Origin: CAG-791 sp002392385
GTDB lineage: Bacteria; Bacillota; Clostridia; Lachnospirales; Lachnospiraceae
DNA: 23,676 nucleotides
NCBI GenBank assembly: GCA_946616295.1
Contig: CAMOIU010000049.1
Span: 1-23,676, forward strand
Direction of reading: 5' to 3'
Made by a program: the position numbers and the translations under genes. The notes under the pieces were generated by a model. That model saw only the letters and a list, made by a program, of their open reading frames with translations. It was not told the origin of the DNA and made no database searches. Below, piece by piece: positions 14,723 to 21,272 of this stretch. Positions within the stretch are counted from its first letter, which is position 1. The number at the start of each line of letters is the position of its first letter.

Positions 14723-16009
14723 ATGTCTGATTCGATCCTGATCCGGGGCGCCCGCGTCCTGGACCCGGCCTCCGGCACCGACGAGAAACTGGACATCTTC
14801 ATAGAGGACGGGCGGATCCGGGAGCTCTCCGCGCCCGGCCGTACCGCGGACCCGGAAACGGTCGTCATCGATGCGGAGGGCCTCTGCGCAGCACCCGGCC
14901 TCATCGACACCCACGCCCACTTCCGCGATCCCGGCTTCACCTATAAGGAAGACCTCATGACCGGCGCGGCTGCCGCCGCCCGGGGCGGATACACCTCCGT
15001 AATCCTCATGGCCAATACCCGGCCCACAGTGGACTGCCCCGCCGTCCTGACCGACATCCTGGAGAGGGGACAGAAGGCCCCGGTGAGGATCTACAGCTGC
15101 GCCAACGTGACCCTGGGCATGGCCGGCCGCACCCTGGCGGACCTGGACGCCCTGGCCGATGCCGGGGCTGCAGGCTATACCGACGACGGCCTTCCCCTCA
15201 TGGACGGCGAGCTCCTGCGCCAGGCCCTGCGCGTCGCCCGCCGCCGCAGCCTGCCCGTCAGTCTTCATGAAGAAGACAAGAGCATGATCACCGAAAACGG
15301 CATTCACGGCGGCGGCCGGGCCGCCCAGGCCCTGGGCCTGACCGGCGCTCCCCGGGAGGCCGAGTACACCATGATCGCCAGGGACGTTCAGATCGCCCTG
15401 GAGGAGGACGCCCCTCTCTGCATCCAGCACGTGAGCACGGCTGAGGGCGTGGAATACATCCGGCAGGCCCGCCGCCGGTCCCCCAGGATCCACGGCGAGG
15501 CGACGCCCCACCACTTCTCCCTGACCGAGGACGCCATCCTGGACAAGGGCACCCTGGCCAAGGTCAACCCGCCCCTGCGCACAGAAGCGGACCGCCTGGC
15601 CGTGATCGAAGGCCTCCGGGACGGGACTCTGGATCTCATCGCCACCGACCACGCCCCCCACGCGTCCTGGGAGAAGGAACAGCCCTTCACCAAGGCTCCC
15701 AGCGGCATGCTCGGCCTCGAGACCGCTCTCCCTCTGACCATCGAGAACCTGGTCCGCCCCGGCCACCTGACCCTCCTGCAGGCCCTGGCCTGCCTGACCT
15801 GCAACCCGGCAGACTTCTACCACCTGCCCGCCGGCCGGCTGGCGCCCGGTCTGCCCGCCGACCTCGTCCTTTTCGACCCCGAGGCCGAATTCGTGGCGGC
15901 AGACAGCCACGCCTCCCGCTCCTCCAACTCGCCCTTCTACGGCATGCGCCTCCACGGCCTGGTCCGCTGCACCATGGTAGGCGGCCGCATCGTCTACCGG
16001 ACCGAATAA
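14723..16009 (+). CDS. pyrC: Dihydroorotase
   Basis: 428 aa type I (amidohydrolase) dihydroorotase. It cyclises carbamoyl aspartate to dihydroorotate, the step just before PyrD/PyrK. Metal ligands: His64 and His66 in DTHAHFRDPG, Asp154 or 155 in GYTDDGLP, His182 in SLHEED, His236 in IQHVS, and Asp309 in ATDHAPH. In this subfamily the Lys position is replaced by the Asp of TDDG. The start is ATG at 14723, behind AAAGGAG; an upstream in-frame start lacks a ribosome site. It is divergent from the plsC-pyrK-pyrD cluster across 265 bp and alone in its transcript, ended by a strong terminator. Confidence 0.97.
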   Translation: MSDSILIRGARVLDPASGTDEKLDIFIEDGRIRELSAPGRTADPETVVIDAEGLCAAPGLIDTHAHFRDPGFTYKEDLMTGAAAAARGGYTSVILMANTRPTVDCPAVLTDILERGQKAPVRIYSCANVTLGMAGRTLADLDALADAGAAGYTDDGLPLMDGELLRQALRVARRRSLPVSLHEEDKSMITENGIHGGGRAAQALGLTGAPREAEYTMIARDVQIALEEDAPLCIQHVSTAEGVEYIRQARRRSPRIHGEATPHHFSLTEDAILDKGTLAKVNPPLRTEADRLAVIEGLRDGTLDLIATDHAPHASWEKEQPFTKAPSGMLGLETALPLTIENLVRPGHLTLLQALACLTCNPADFYHLPAGRLAPGLPADLVLFDPEAEFVAADSHASRSSNSPFYGMRLHGLVRCTMVGGRIVYRTE

Positions 16010-16044
16010 AGCCCCACCGACTTCCCGCCGCTGACGCGGACATA

Positions 16045-16075
16045 AAAAGGCAGGACTGCCGCAGTCCTGCCTTTT
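16045..16075. terminator. Bidirectional intrinsic terminator between pyrC and dhaM
   Basis: A perfect 14-bp stem AAAAGGCAGGACTG / CAGTCCTGCCTTTT with a 3-nt loop. T-runs exist on both strands (TTTT on plus, TTTTT on minus). It serves the convergent pyrC and dha genes. Confidence 0.93.
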
Positions 16076-16115
16076 CTGATTTTCTGTTTTTCTGATGTCT
16101 TTTCTTCTGATTCCC

Positions 16116-16502
16116 TTAAAACTTCTGGACCTCCCTGGCCTCTTCGGCGGTCTCCTTGACCGTCGCCAGGTCCGAACCGCCCTCTGCCTCCACGATGGCC
16201 GCCACGGCGCCCTCGGCAAAAGGACAATCCACCATCACGATCCCGTCGTCGCCCAGGTCCTCCAGGACCATCTGGGCCGTCATGCAGGAGCTCCCCATGT
16301 CCGGGATGACCAGGACACCCTCCGGTGACTGCTCCCGGATCCGGCTGACTGCCTCCATGATCTTCTCATAATCCGTTCCCAGCCCGCCGTCTGCCATGCC
16401 GCCGGCCGCTGCCACCGGCACCGTGGGGGCCATCATGAGCCCCAGCTCCGCCGCGCCTTCCGCGAGCTTCTGTGAATGTGATACCAGCACAAAACCAACC
16501 AT
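16116..16502 (-). CDS. dhaM: PTS-dependent dihydroxyacetone kinase, phosphotransferase subunit DhaM
   Basis: 128 aa EIIA-mannose-type domain. It takes phosphate from HPr on His9 (VLVSHSQKLAEG) and passes it to ADP bound on DhaL. PDMGSSCMTAQM and VDCPFAEGAVAA match the family. It is a single-domain form, without the fused HPr/EI domains of E. coli DhaM. The start is ATG at 16502 (MVGFVLVSHS), because GAGGAG lies 6 bp ahead; ATG at 16520 (MSEETI) is possible but would include that ribosome site. A terminator-like hairpin lies between it and dhaL, so its level may be lower than that of DhaKL. Confidence 0.95.
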   Translation of the reverse strand: MVGFVLVSHSQKLAEGAAELGLMMAPTVPVAAAGGMADGGLGTDYEKIMEAVSRIREQSPEGVLVIPDMGSSCMTAQMVLEDLGDDGIVMVDCPFAEGAVAAIVEAEGGSDLATVKETAEEAREVQKF

Positions 16503-16540
16503 GATCGTCTCCTCACTCATAACGCGCTGCCGCGCGCTCT

Positions 16541-16585
16541 TAAAAACGGCCGGGCGGGACGCTGAAAACAGCATTCCGCCCGGCC
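16541..16585 (-). terminator. Intrinsic-terminator-like hairpin between dhaL and dhaM
   Basis: On minus: GGCCGGGCGG / CCGCCCGGCC (10 bp) with an inner GCTG/CAGC stem, followed by GTTTTTAA. It meets every criterion for an intrinsic terminator yet sits inside the operon. No promoter for dhaM is evident after it. Confidence 0.8.
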
Positions 16586-16596
16586 TGCATCCCCCG

Positions 16597-17220
16597 TCAA
16601 TAAGCTGCCGCGATCGCCTTCAGCAGAACTGTAAAGGACGTTGCGCCAGGATCCTGATGTCCGATGGAACGCTCGCCCAGATAACTGGCGCGCCCCTTGG
16701 TGGCGATAATGGTCTTGGTGTACTCCACACCGGCCTCCGCCGCCGCGACGCCCGCGTCCAGGACCTCACGGACACCCTTGCCTTCCGCCGCGGCTGCCTT
16801 CATGGCATCCCTGGCGGGCAGCATGGCGTCCAGCATCGTTTTCTCACCGGCTACGGCCTTGCCGCGCATCTGCACGCCGCCGATGGCCTCATCCATCATG
16901 GCGAGGAAATCGTCCATGCCGATCTCCATCTTGCCGCCGACCTTGCCGCCGGCCTTCATGAAGGCCGTGCCGTAAAGGGGCCCCGAGGAACCGCCGACCG
17001 TGGACACCAGGTCCATGCCGACCTTCTTCAGAATGGCGCCGATGTCCTTGCCGGCCACGCCGGGAAGGTCCGCCTCCACCTTCTTAAAGCCTCTGGCCAT
17101 ATTGATGCCGTGGTCATTATCACCGATGGCCGCGTCCAGATCCGTCAGGAACTGGGCGTTCTCATCGATAGCCTTCTTCATGCTGTCGAGAATCTCCACG
17201 ACCTTTGCATTGTCTGTCAT
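16597..17220 (-). CDS. dhaL: Dihydroxyacetone kinase ADP-binding subunit DhaL
   Basis: 207 aa all-helical barrel that holds a tightly bound ADP/ATP cofactor. The cofactor is rephosphorylated by DhaM and donates phosphate to dihydroxyacetone on DhaK. The Mg-binding loop is DLDAAIGDNDHGINMARG with Asp29, Asp34 and Asp36. VGGSSGPLYGTAF (about 86-98) and the C-terminal GERSIGHQDPGATSF also match. The start is ATG at 17220 (MTDNAKV), with AAGGAGAAG 8 bp before; an in-frame start at 17256 would carry repeat-derived residues. It lies 82 bp after dhaK, a gap filled by 17-bp repeats. Confidence 0.97.
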   Translation of the reverse strand: MTDNAKVVEILDSMKKAIDENAQFLTDLDAAIGDNDHGINMARGFKKVEADLPGVAGKDIGAILKKVGMDLVSTVGGSSGPLYGTAFMKAGGKVGGKMEIGMDDFLAMMDEAIGGVQMRGKAVAGEKTMLDAMLPARDAMKAAAAEGKGVREVLDAGVAAAEAGVEYTKTIIATKGRASYLGERSIGHQDPGATSFTVLLKAIAAAY

Positions 17221-17250
17221 AATACTTCTCCTTCCGGTGCTCCGGAATAC

Positions 17251-17317
17251 CATCATGCCTTCAGGGCTGTTATGCCCTCAGGGCCATCATACCCTCAGGC
17301 CGTCATGCCTTCAGGGC
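17251..17317 (-). repeat. 17-bp tandem repeat across the dhaK stop codon
   Basis: Four copies on minus: 17317-17301, 17300-17285 (16 bp), 17284-17268 and 17267-17251. All fit GCCCTGARGGYATRAYR. The first contains the last dhaK codons and its TGA stop. Each core (GCCCTGAGGGC type) is a small palindrome. The copies create ATG-to-stop mini-frames between dhaK and dhaL. Confidence 0.85.
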
Positions 17318-18289
17318 AGGCGTGTCAGCGGGCGCATCCAGCAGTGCCTTCAGCTCATCATCCAGCTTCAGCAGAGTGATCGAGAAGCCCTGCATCTCCA
17401 GGGAGGTCATGTAATCGCCCACCAGGGTCTTGTAAACATGGATCCCCTTGGACTCCAGAACATCGTGCACATGGTTGTTGACGATGAACATCTCCATCAG
17501 GGGCGTGCCTCCGCAGCCGTTGATCATAACAGCCACATCGCCCGTGAAGTCGAGATCCGCCAGGATCTTGTCCAGCATCATGTCCACGATCTCATCCGCA
17601 GGACGGATCGCCTCACGATGCGTGCCGGGCTCGCCATGGATACCGATACCGATCTCCATCTCGTCCTCACCCAGCTCGAAACCGGGCTTGCCGGCTGCGG
17701 GCACCGTGCAGGGGCTGATCGCCATACTCATGGTACGCACATTGGCGATGACCTTCTCCGCGACCGCCTTGACCTCAGCCAGCGGTGCGCCGGTCTCCGC
17801 CTTGGCGCCCGTGATCTTGTGTACGAAGACCGTTCCGGCCACGCCGCGGCGGCCCACGGTATACAGCGAGCCGTCCACAGCCACATCGTCGTTCACGATC
17901 ACCTCGTCCACCTCAATGCCCTCGTCGCGGGCCATATCGGCAGCCATCTCAAAGTTCATAACATCCCCGGTATAGTTCTTGATGATCAGCAGAACGCCGG
18001 CATCCGTAGCCACGGCCTTGATTGCCTCATAGACCTGATCCGGCGTCGGAGAGGTGAAGACCGCTCCGGGAACCGCACCATCCAGCATGCCCTTGCCGAC
18101 ATACCCGGCATGCGCAGGCTCATGCCCGCTGCCGCCGCCGGAGACCAGTGCGACCTTGCCTTCCTTCTTGTCCGCCCTTACCAGCACATTCGTGCCTTCC
18201 ACGCGCTTCACATACTGCGGATAAGCCTTGCAGAGACCCTCTATCATCTGCTCTTCCACAAGCTCAACAGAGTTGATAATCTTCTTCAT
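17303..18289 (-). CDS. dhaK: Dihydroxyacetone kinase substrate-binding subunit DhaK
   Basis: 328 aa. It binds dihydroxyacetone covalently as a hemiaminal on a histidine and receives phosphate from DhaL-ATP, making DHAP for glycolysis. His218 (GIGIHGEPG), His56 (GGGSGHEPAHAG) and Asp109 (NYTGD) fall at the same numbers that I recall for the E. coli enzyme. The start is ATG at 18289, with AGGAGAGGA immediately upstream. It is the first gene of dhaK-dhaL-dhaM. No glycerol dehydrogenase or DhaS/DhaR-type regulator is visible beside it, so the controlling factor is encoded elsewhere. Confidence 0.97.
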   Translation of the reverse strand: MKKIINSVELVEEQMIEGLCKAYPQYVKRVEGTNVLVRADKKEGKVALVSGGGSGHEPAHAGYVGKGMLDGAVPGAVFTSPTPDQVYEAIKAVATDAGVLLIIKNYTGDVMNFEMAADMARDEGIEVDEVIVNDDVAVDGSLYTVGRRGVAGTVFVHKITGAKAETGAPLAEVKAVAEKVIANVRTMSMAISPCTVPAAGKPGFELGEDEMEIGIGIHGEPGTHREAIRPADEIVDMMLDKILADLDFTGDVAVMINGCGGTPLMEMFIVNNHVHDVLESKGIHVYKTLVGDYMTSLEMQGFSITLLKLDDELKALLDAPADTPALKA

Positions 18290-18328
18290 TTCCTCTCCTT
18301 CCTGCGATCCCCACATCGCATAGTGAAT

Positions 18329-18390
18329 TTTGTACAGGATTCCCCCATGAACCCTGCCGAATCTGTAAATATTTTACTATCCTGTACAAA
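18329..18390. promoter_or_regulatory. Inverted TTTGTACAGGAT operator pair at the dhaK promoter
   Basis: TTTGTACAGGAT (18329-18340) and its exact reverse complement (18379-18390) are centred 50 bp apart. One fills most of the -35/-10 spacer. The other lies about 25-36 bp after the predicted transcript start. Each contains the TGTACA palindrome. The layout suggests repression by a dimeric or looping regulator. Confidence 0.65.
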
Positions 18391-18399
18391 GCCCGTCAA
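18371..18399 (-). promoter_or_regulatory. Promoter of dhaK-dhaL-dhaM
   Basis: On minus: -35 TTGACG (18399-18394), 17-bp spacer, -10 TAAAAT (18376-18371). The leader is about 75 nt. Confidence 0.85.
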
Positions 18400-18420
18400 T
18401 CCGTCCTTGTGAAAACCTGA

Positions 18421-18463
18421 TAAAAAAATGTCGGGAGGGAGCTGCACGACCTCCATCCCGGCA
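18421..18463 (-). terminator. Intrinsic terminator of ddl-murF
   Basis: On minus the stem TGCCGGGATGGAG / CTCCCTCCCGACA has two mismatches and a 9-nt loop, and is followed by seven T. It lies about 80 bp past the murF stop, beyond a second hairpin. Confidence 0.9.
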
Positions 18464-18482
18464 GATCGCCCGGAAATCATAA

Positions 18483-18538
18483 GATCCGCCGGTCTCGTGG
18501 CTGCGGAGCATCCTCCACGACCTCCAGACCGGCGGATC
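18483..18538. repeat. Dispersed copy of the palindromic element
   Basis: GATCCGCCGGTCT and AGACCGGCGGATC form a perfect 13-bp outer stem; CGTGG/CCACG pairs inside. The interior GTGG..TG..GAGCATCCTCCACGACCT matches the 8.7-kb array copy 4 almost base for base. It begins 8 bp after the murF stop. Confidence 0.85.
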
Positions 18539-18545
18539 AATCAGC

Positions 18546-20012
18546 TTACATTTCCTGGCAGTATTTACAGAGTTCTTCCATCTTCATGCCCCTGGACCCT
18601 TTAAACAGGATCACGCAGGGACCGTCTCGCATGATGGTATGCAGGACCTCCCTGGCGTCATCTCTGGCCGGGAAGTCCAGAATCTTCTTCAGATGGCCGG
18701 CACCGGGCATCTCCTCCCGGGCTCCCTCGGCGATCCAGCGGCCGCGGGGGCCGACGGCGATCAGGACATCGATGTCCAGGGCGGCCGCGGCGCGGCCGAC
18801 GCCTTTGTGCAGGTCTTCTTCTGTGGCGCCGAGCTCCAGCATGTCGCCCAGGACAGCCGCCTTGCAGAGGGGACCCGAAGTCTCCTCGCTCTCCCTCCGT
18901 ATATCCGAGAGGATCTGCAGAGCGTTCTTCATGGACTGGGGATTGGCGTTGTAGGCGTCATTGATAAGGGAGGCGGTCCCGTGGCGGATCACCTGCATGC
19001 GCATGGGGGCAGGGGTGTAGGCCTGGAGGCCGCTGCGGATCTCTTCCCAGGTCATGCCGAGGCTGCGGCCGACGGCGGCGGCCATGAGCATGGGGTATAC
19101 CATATGACGGCCGAGGGCAGGGATCGACAGGGTCACGGGGTCGGCGTCCTGTCCGCTGCAGTCACACTCGACTCTGTCGGCCAGTCGGTCGCGGATGGCG
19201 GCGGCGCAGAGAGTCAGGGAGGCGGCGGGAATTCTGGTTCCTTCCGCGGTGCCTACGTAGAGGATGCTGTGGCCGCCGGCCGTGATGCGGTCGCGGACGT
19301 CTTCGGTCAGGGAGGTCAGGAGGGCATCGTCGCCGGAGAAGACAGCTGTGCTGCCGGCGGGCATGCCTTCGAAGATCTCGCATTTGGCCCGGAGGGTGTT
19401 CTCGCGGCTGCCCATGTTTTCGAGGTGGGCGTCGCCGATGTTGGTGATGACAGCCATGGTGGGGCGGGCGATGCCGGTGAGGTAGGAGATCTCGCCCGGA
19501 TGGTTCATGCCCATCTCGATCACGGCCGCTTCGCAGGTGCTGTCGAGGTTGAAGATGGTCAGGGGCACGCCCAGATGGTTGTTGAAATTGCCCTGGGTCT
19601 TCAGGGTCCTGAAACGGGCGCCAAGGACCGCGGCCACGGTTTCTTTGGTGGTCGTTTTGCCGACGCTGCCGGTGATGCCGACCACGGGAATATTAAAACG
19701 GTCCCTGTACCAGCGGGCCAGGTCGCCCAGGGCGCGGGTGGTGTCCTGCACGCGGACGCAGAAGGCATCGGCGGCGTCTTTCCAGACGTCGGCGGGCACT
19801 TCCTCGGACACGACGCAGCCGGCGGCACCGGCGGCAAGGGCGGCGGGGATGAAATCATGGCCGTTGCGCGTGCCGGTGAGGGCATAGAAAACGTCCCCCG
19901 GTCCCACTTTTCTGGTATCTGTGCATACGCCGGTGATCTCCCGGGCGGGATCGCCGCGCAGGAGTTCTCCCTGTACGGCCTGCACCAGTTCCTGCAGTGT
20001 GATTCTGTCCAT
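18546..20012 (-). CDS. murF: UDP-N-acetylmuramoyl-tripeptide--D-alanyl-D-alanine ligase
   Basis: 488 aa, slightly longer than the usual 450-460. It adds D-Ala-D-Ala to the UDP-MurNAc tripeptide using ATP, the last cytoplasmic muropeptide step. The N-terminal domain recognises UDP (TGVCTDTRKVGPGDVFYAL). The ATP loop is GITGSVGKTTTKE (112-124). NFNNHLGVPLT, EMGMNHPGEI, ITNIGDAHLENMGS, NDAYNANPQSM and LGDMLELG complete the Mur ligase signature. The start is ATG at 20012, behind AAGGAG. It follows ddl by 53 bp, so product and consumer of D-Ala-D-Ala are co-expressed. Confidence 0.97.
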   Translation of the reverse strand: MDRITLQELVQAVQGELLRGDPAREITGVCTDTRKVGPGDVFYALTGTRNGHDFIPAALAAGAAGCVVSEEVPADVWKDAADAFCVRVQDTTRALGDLARWYRDRFNIPVVGITGSVGKTTTKETVAAVLGARFRTLKTQGNFNNHLGVPLTIFNLDSTCEAAVIEMGMNHPGEISYLTGIARPTMAVITNIGDAHLENMGSRENTLRAKCEIFEGMPAGSTAVFSGDDALLTSLTEDVRDRITAGGHSILYVGTAEGTRIPAASLTLCAAAIRDRLADRVECDCSGQDADPVTLSIPALGRHMVYPMLMAAAVGRSLGMTWEEIRSGLQAYTPAPMRMQVIRHGTASLINDAYNANPQSMKNALQILSDIRRESEETSGPLCKAAVLGDMLELGATEEDLHKGVGRAAAALDIDVLIAVGPRGRWIAEGAREEMPGAGHLKKILDFPARDDAREVLHTIMRDGPCVILFKGSRGMKMEELCKYCQEM

Positions 20013-20065
20013 GTTCCGCTCCTTATTATTGCTGTGGCTGCCGCCATACCCCTGTCCGCGAGGTC

Positions 20066-21166
20066 TTACGCGCGCATCTCCGCGCAGTTCCTGAGGCCGT
20101 CCTCCACGATCATCTCGCAGAGCTCCCCGTAGCTGATGCCCACGGCGGCCGCCTCCTGGGGAACGAGGCTGGTGGGCGTCATGCCGGGCAGCGTGTTGGT
20201 CTCCAGATACCAGACGCCGCCGGCGTCGTCCACGATGAAATCGCTCCGGGAATAGGTGCGCAGGCCCAGCTTCTGGTGGGCCAGAAGAGCCATCCGGCCC
20301 ATTTCCGCCTCCACCTCCGGGGTGCAGCGGCCGGGGCAGATCTCCTCGGTGGCGCCGGCGCGGTATTTGTTCTCGTAATCGTAGAAACGGGTCAGGGGCA
20401 CGATCTCCACGGAGGGCAGGGCCCGGTCGAGGAGGACGGCGCAGGTGAACTCTCGGCCCTCGATGTAATCCTCGATCAGGATGTCGTCGCCGTAGCGCAG
20501 GCAGTCCCTGAGAGCGGGCTCCAGATCAGCCTGTTCCCGCACGATGTAGACGCCGACGCTGCTGCCGCCGGTGGGCGTCTTGACCACGCAGGGGGTCTTG
20601 GTAACGGCCAGGATGTCCTCCAGAGCGCGCCGGCGGGCATCCGGCTCCTTGTCTGTGACGCGGAAGACGCGGCCGGCGGGCATGTGAATGCCGAAGGGCT
20701 TGAGGTAGCGTTTGGTCAGGCTCTTGTCCATGGCGATAGCCGCGCCCAGGTAGCCGGATCCGGTGTAGGGGATCCCCAGCATATCGAAAGTCGCCTGTAC
20801 CCGGCCGTCCTCGCCGTTCATGCCGTGCAGGCCCACGAAGACGATGTCCGCCTCCCGGCAGATCTCGAGCACGCCCGGTCCGAAGAGGGAGGGGCTCCGC
20901 CACCTGCGGGAAGCCTTGAGGGCCTCCAGGTCCGGGGCCTGGCCGTCGAAGACCACCGGGCGCAGGGCCGGCAGCCGGTCAAAAAGGCCGGCGGGGTCAT
21001 CCGCCCCTTCTTCCATGGCCTCTGTTCCCAGGAAGAGGTCCACCAGGACAGCCCGATGGCCTCTCTGCCGCAGGGCCTCGCAGATCCTTGTGCCGGAGGA
21101 AAGGGAGATCTTCCTCTCCGTGCTCAGTCCGCCGCATAACACCACTATTTTCATTGCTTCATGCAT
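20066..21166 (-). CDS. ddl: D-alanine--D-alanine ligase
   Basis: 366 aa ATP-grasp ligase making the D-Ala-D-Ala dipeptide. Seen: the N-terminal GGLSTERKISLSSG with Glu17, VGLHGMNGEDGRVQ (111-124), YTGSGYLGAAIAMDKSLTK, the ATP loop TPTGGSSVGV (197-206), FYDYENKYRAG (261-271) and ETNTLPGMTPTSL (322-334). The Tyr of the KY pair in the omega loop favours D-Ala over D-lactate, so this is a normal ligase and not a VanA-type one. The start is ATG at 21166 with GGAGG upstream; ATG at 21154 (MKIVVLCGG) is an alternative by homology. The promoter is not clear in the short gap after the glgP terminator. Confidence 0.95.
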   Translation of the reverse strand: MHEAMKIVVLCGGLSTERKISLSSGTRICEALRQRGHRAVLVDLFLGTEAMEEGADDPAGLFDRLPALRPVVFDGQAPDLEALKASRRWRSPSLFGPGVLEICREADIVFVGLHGMNGEDGRVQATFDMLGIPYTGSGYLGAAIAMDKSLTKRYLKPFGIHMPAGRVFRVTDKEPDARRRALEDILAVTKTPCVVKTPTGGSSVGVYIVREQADLEPALRDCLRYGDDILIEDYIEGREFTCAVLLDRALPSVEIVPLTRFYDYENKYRAGATEEICPGRCTPEVEAEMGRMALLAHQKLGLRTYSRSDFIVDDAGGVWYLETNTLPGMTPTSLVPQEAAAVGISYGELCEMIVEDGLRNCAEMRA

Positions 21167-21221
21167 GTCCGCCTACGCCTCCCCGCATGGTTTGTATATG
21201 TCCGTTACTGATCTTCTTTTG

Positions 21222-21253
21222 TAAAAATGGCCGGCTGCGCGGTGCAGCCGGCC
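21222..21253 (-). terminator. Intrinsic terminator of glgP
   Basis: On minus: GGCCGGCTGC / GCAGCCGGCC (10 bp, 5-nt loop), followed by ATTTTTAC. It starts about 20 bp after the glgP stop. Confidence 0.93.
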
Positions 21254-21272
21254 GTATCACTTCTGTCCTTGC

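Noticed and set aside
14651..16219. 522-codon minus-strand frame opposite pyrC
   Set aside because: PyrC on plus has every active-site residue and a ribosome site. The antisense frame is a by-product of GC-rich codons and crosses the bidirectional terminator.
20066..21166. Vancomycin-resistance type D-Ala-D-Lac ligase
   Set aside because: The omega-loop FYDYENKY and the pairing with murF match normal Ddl enzymes. No vanH or vanX is adjacent.
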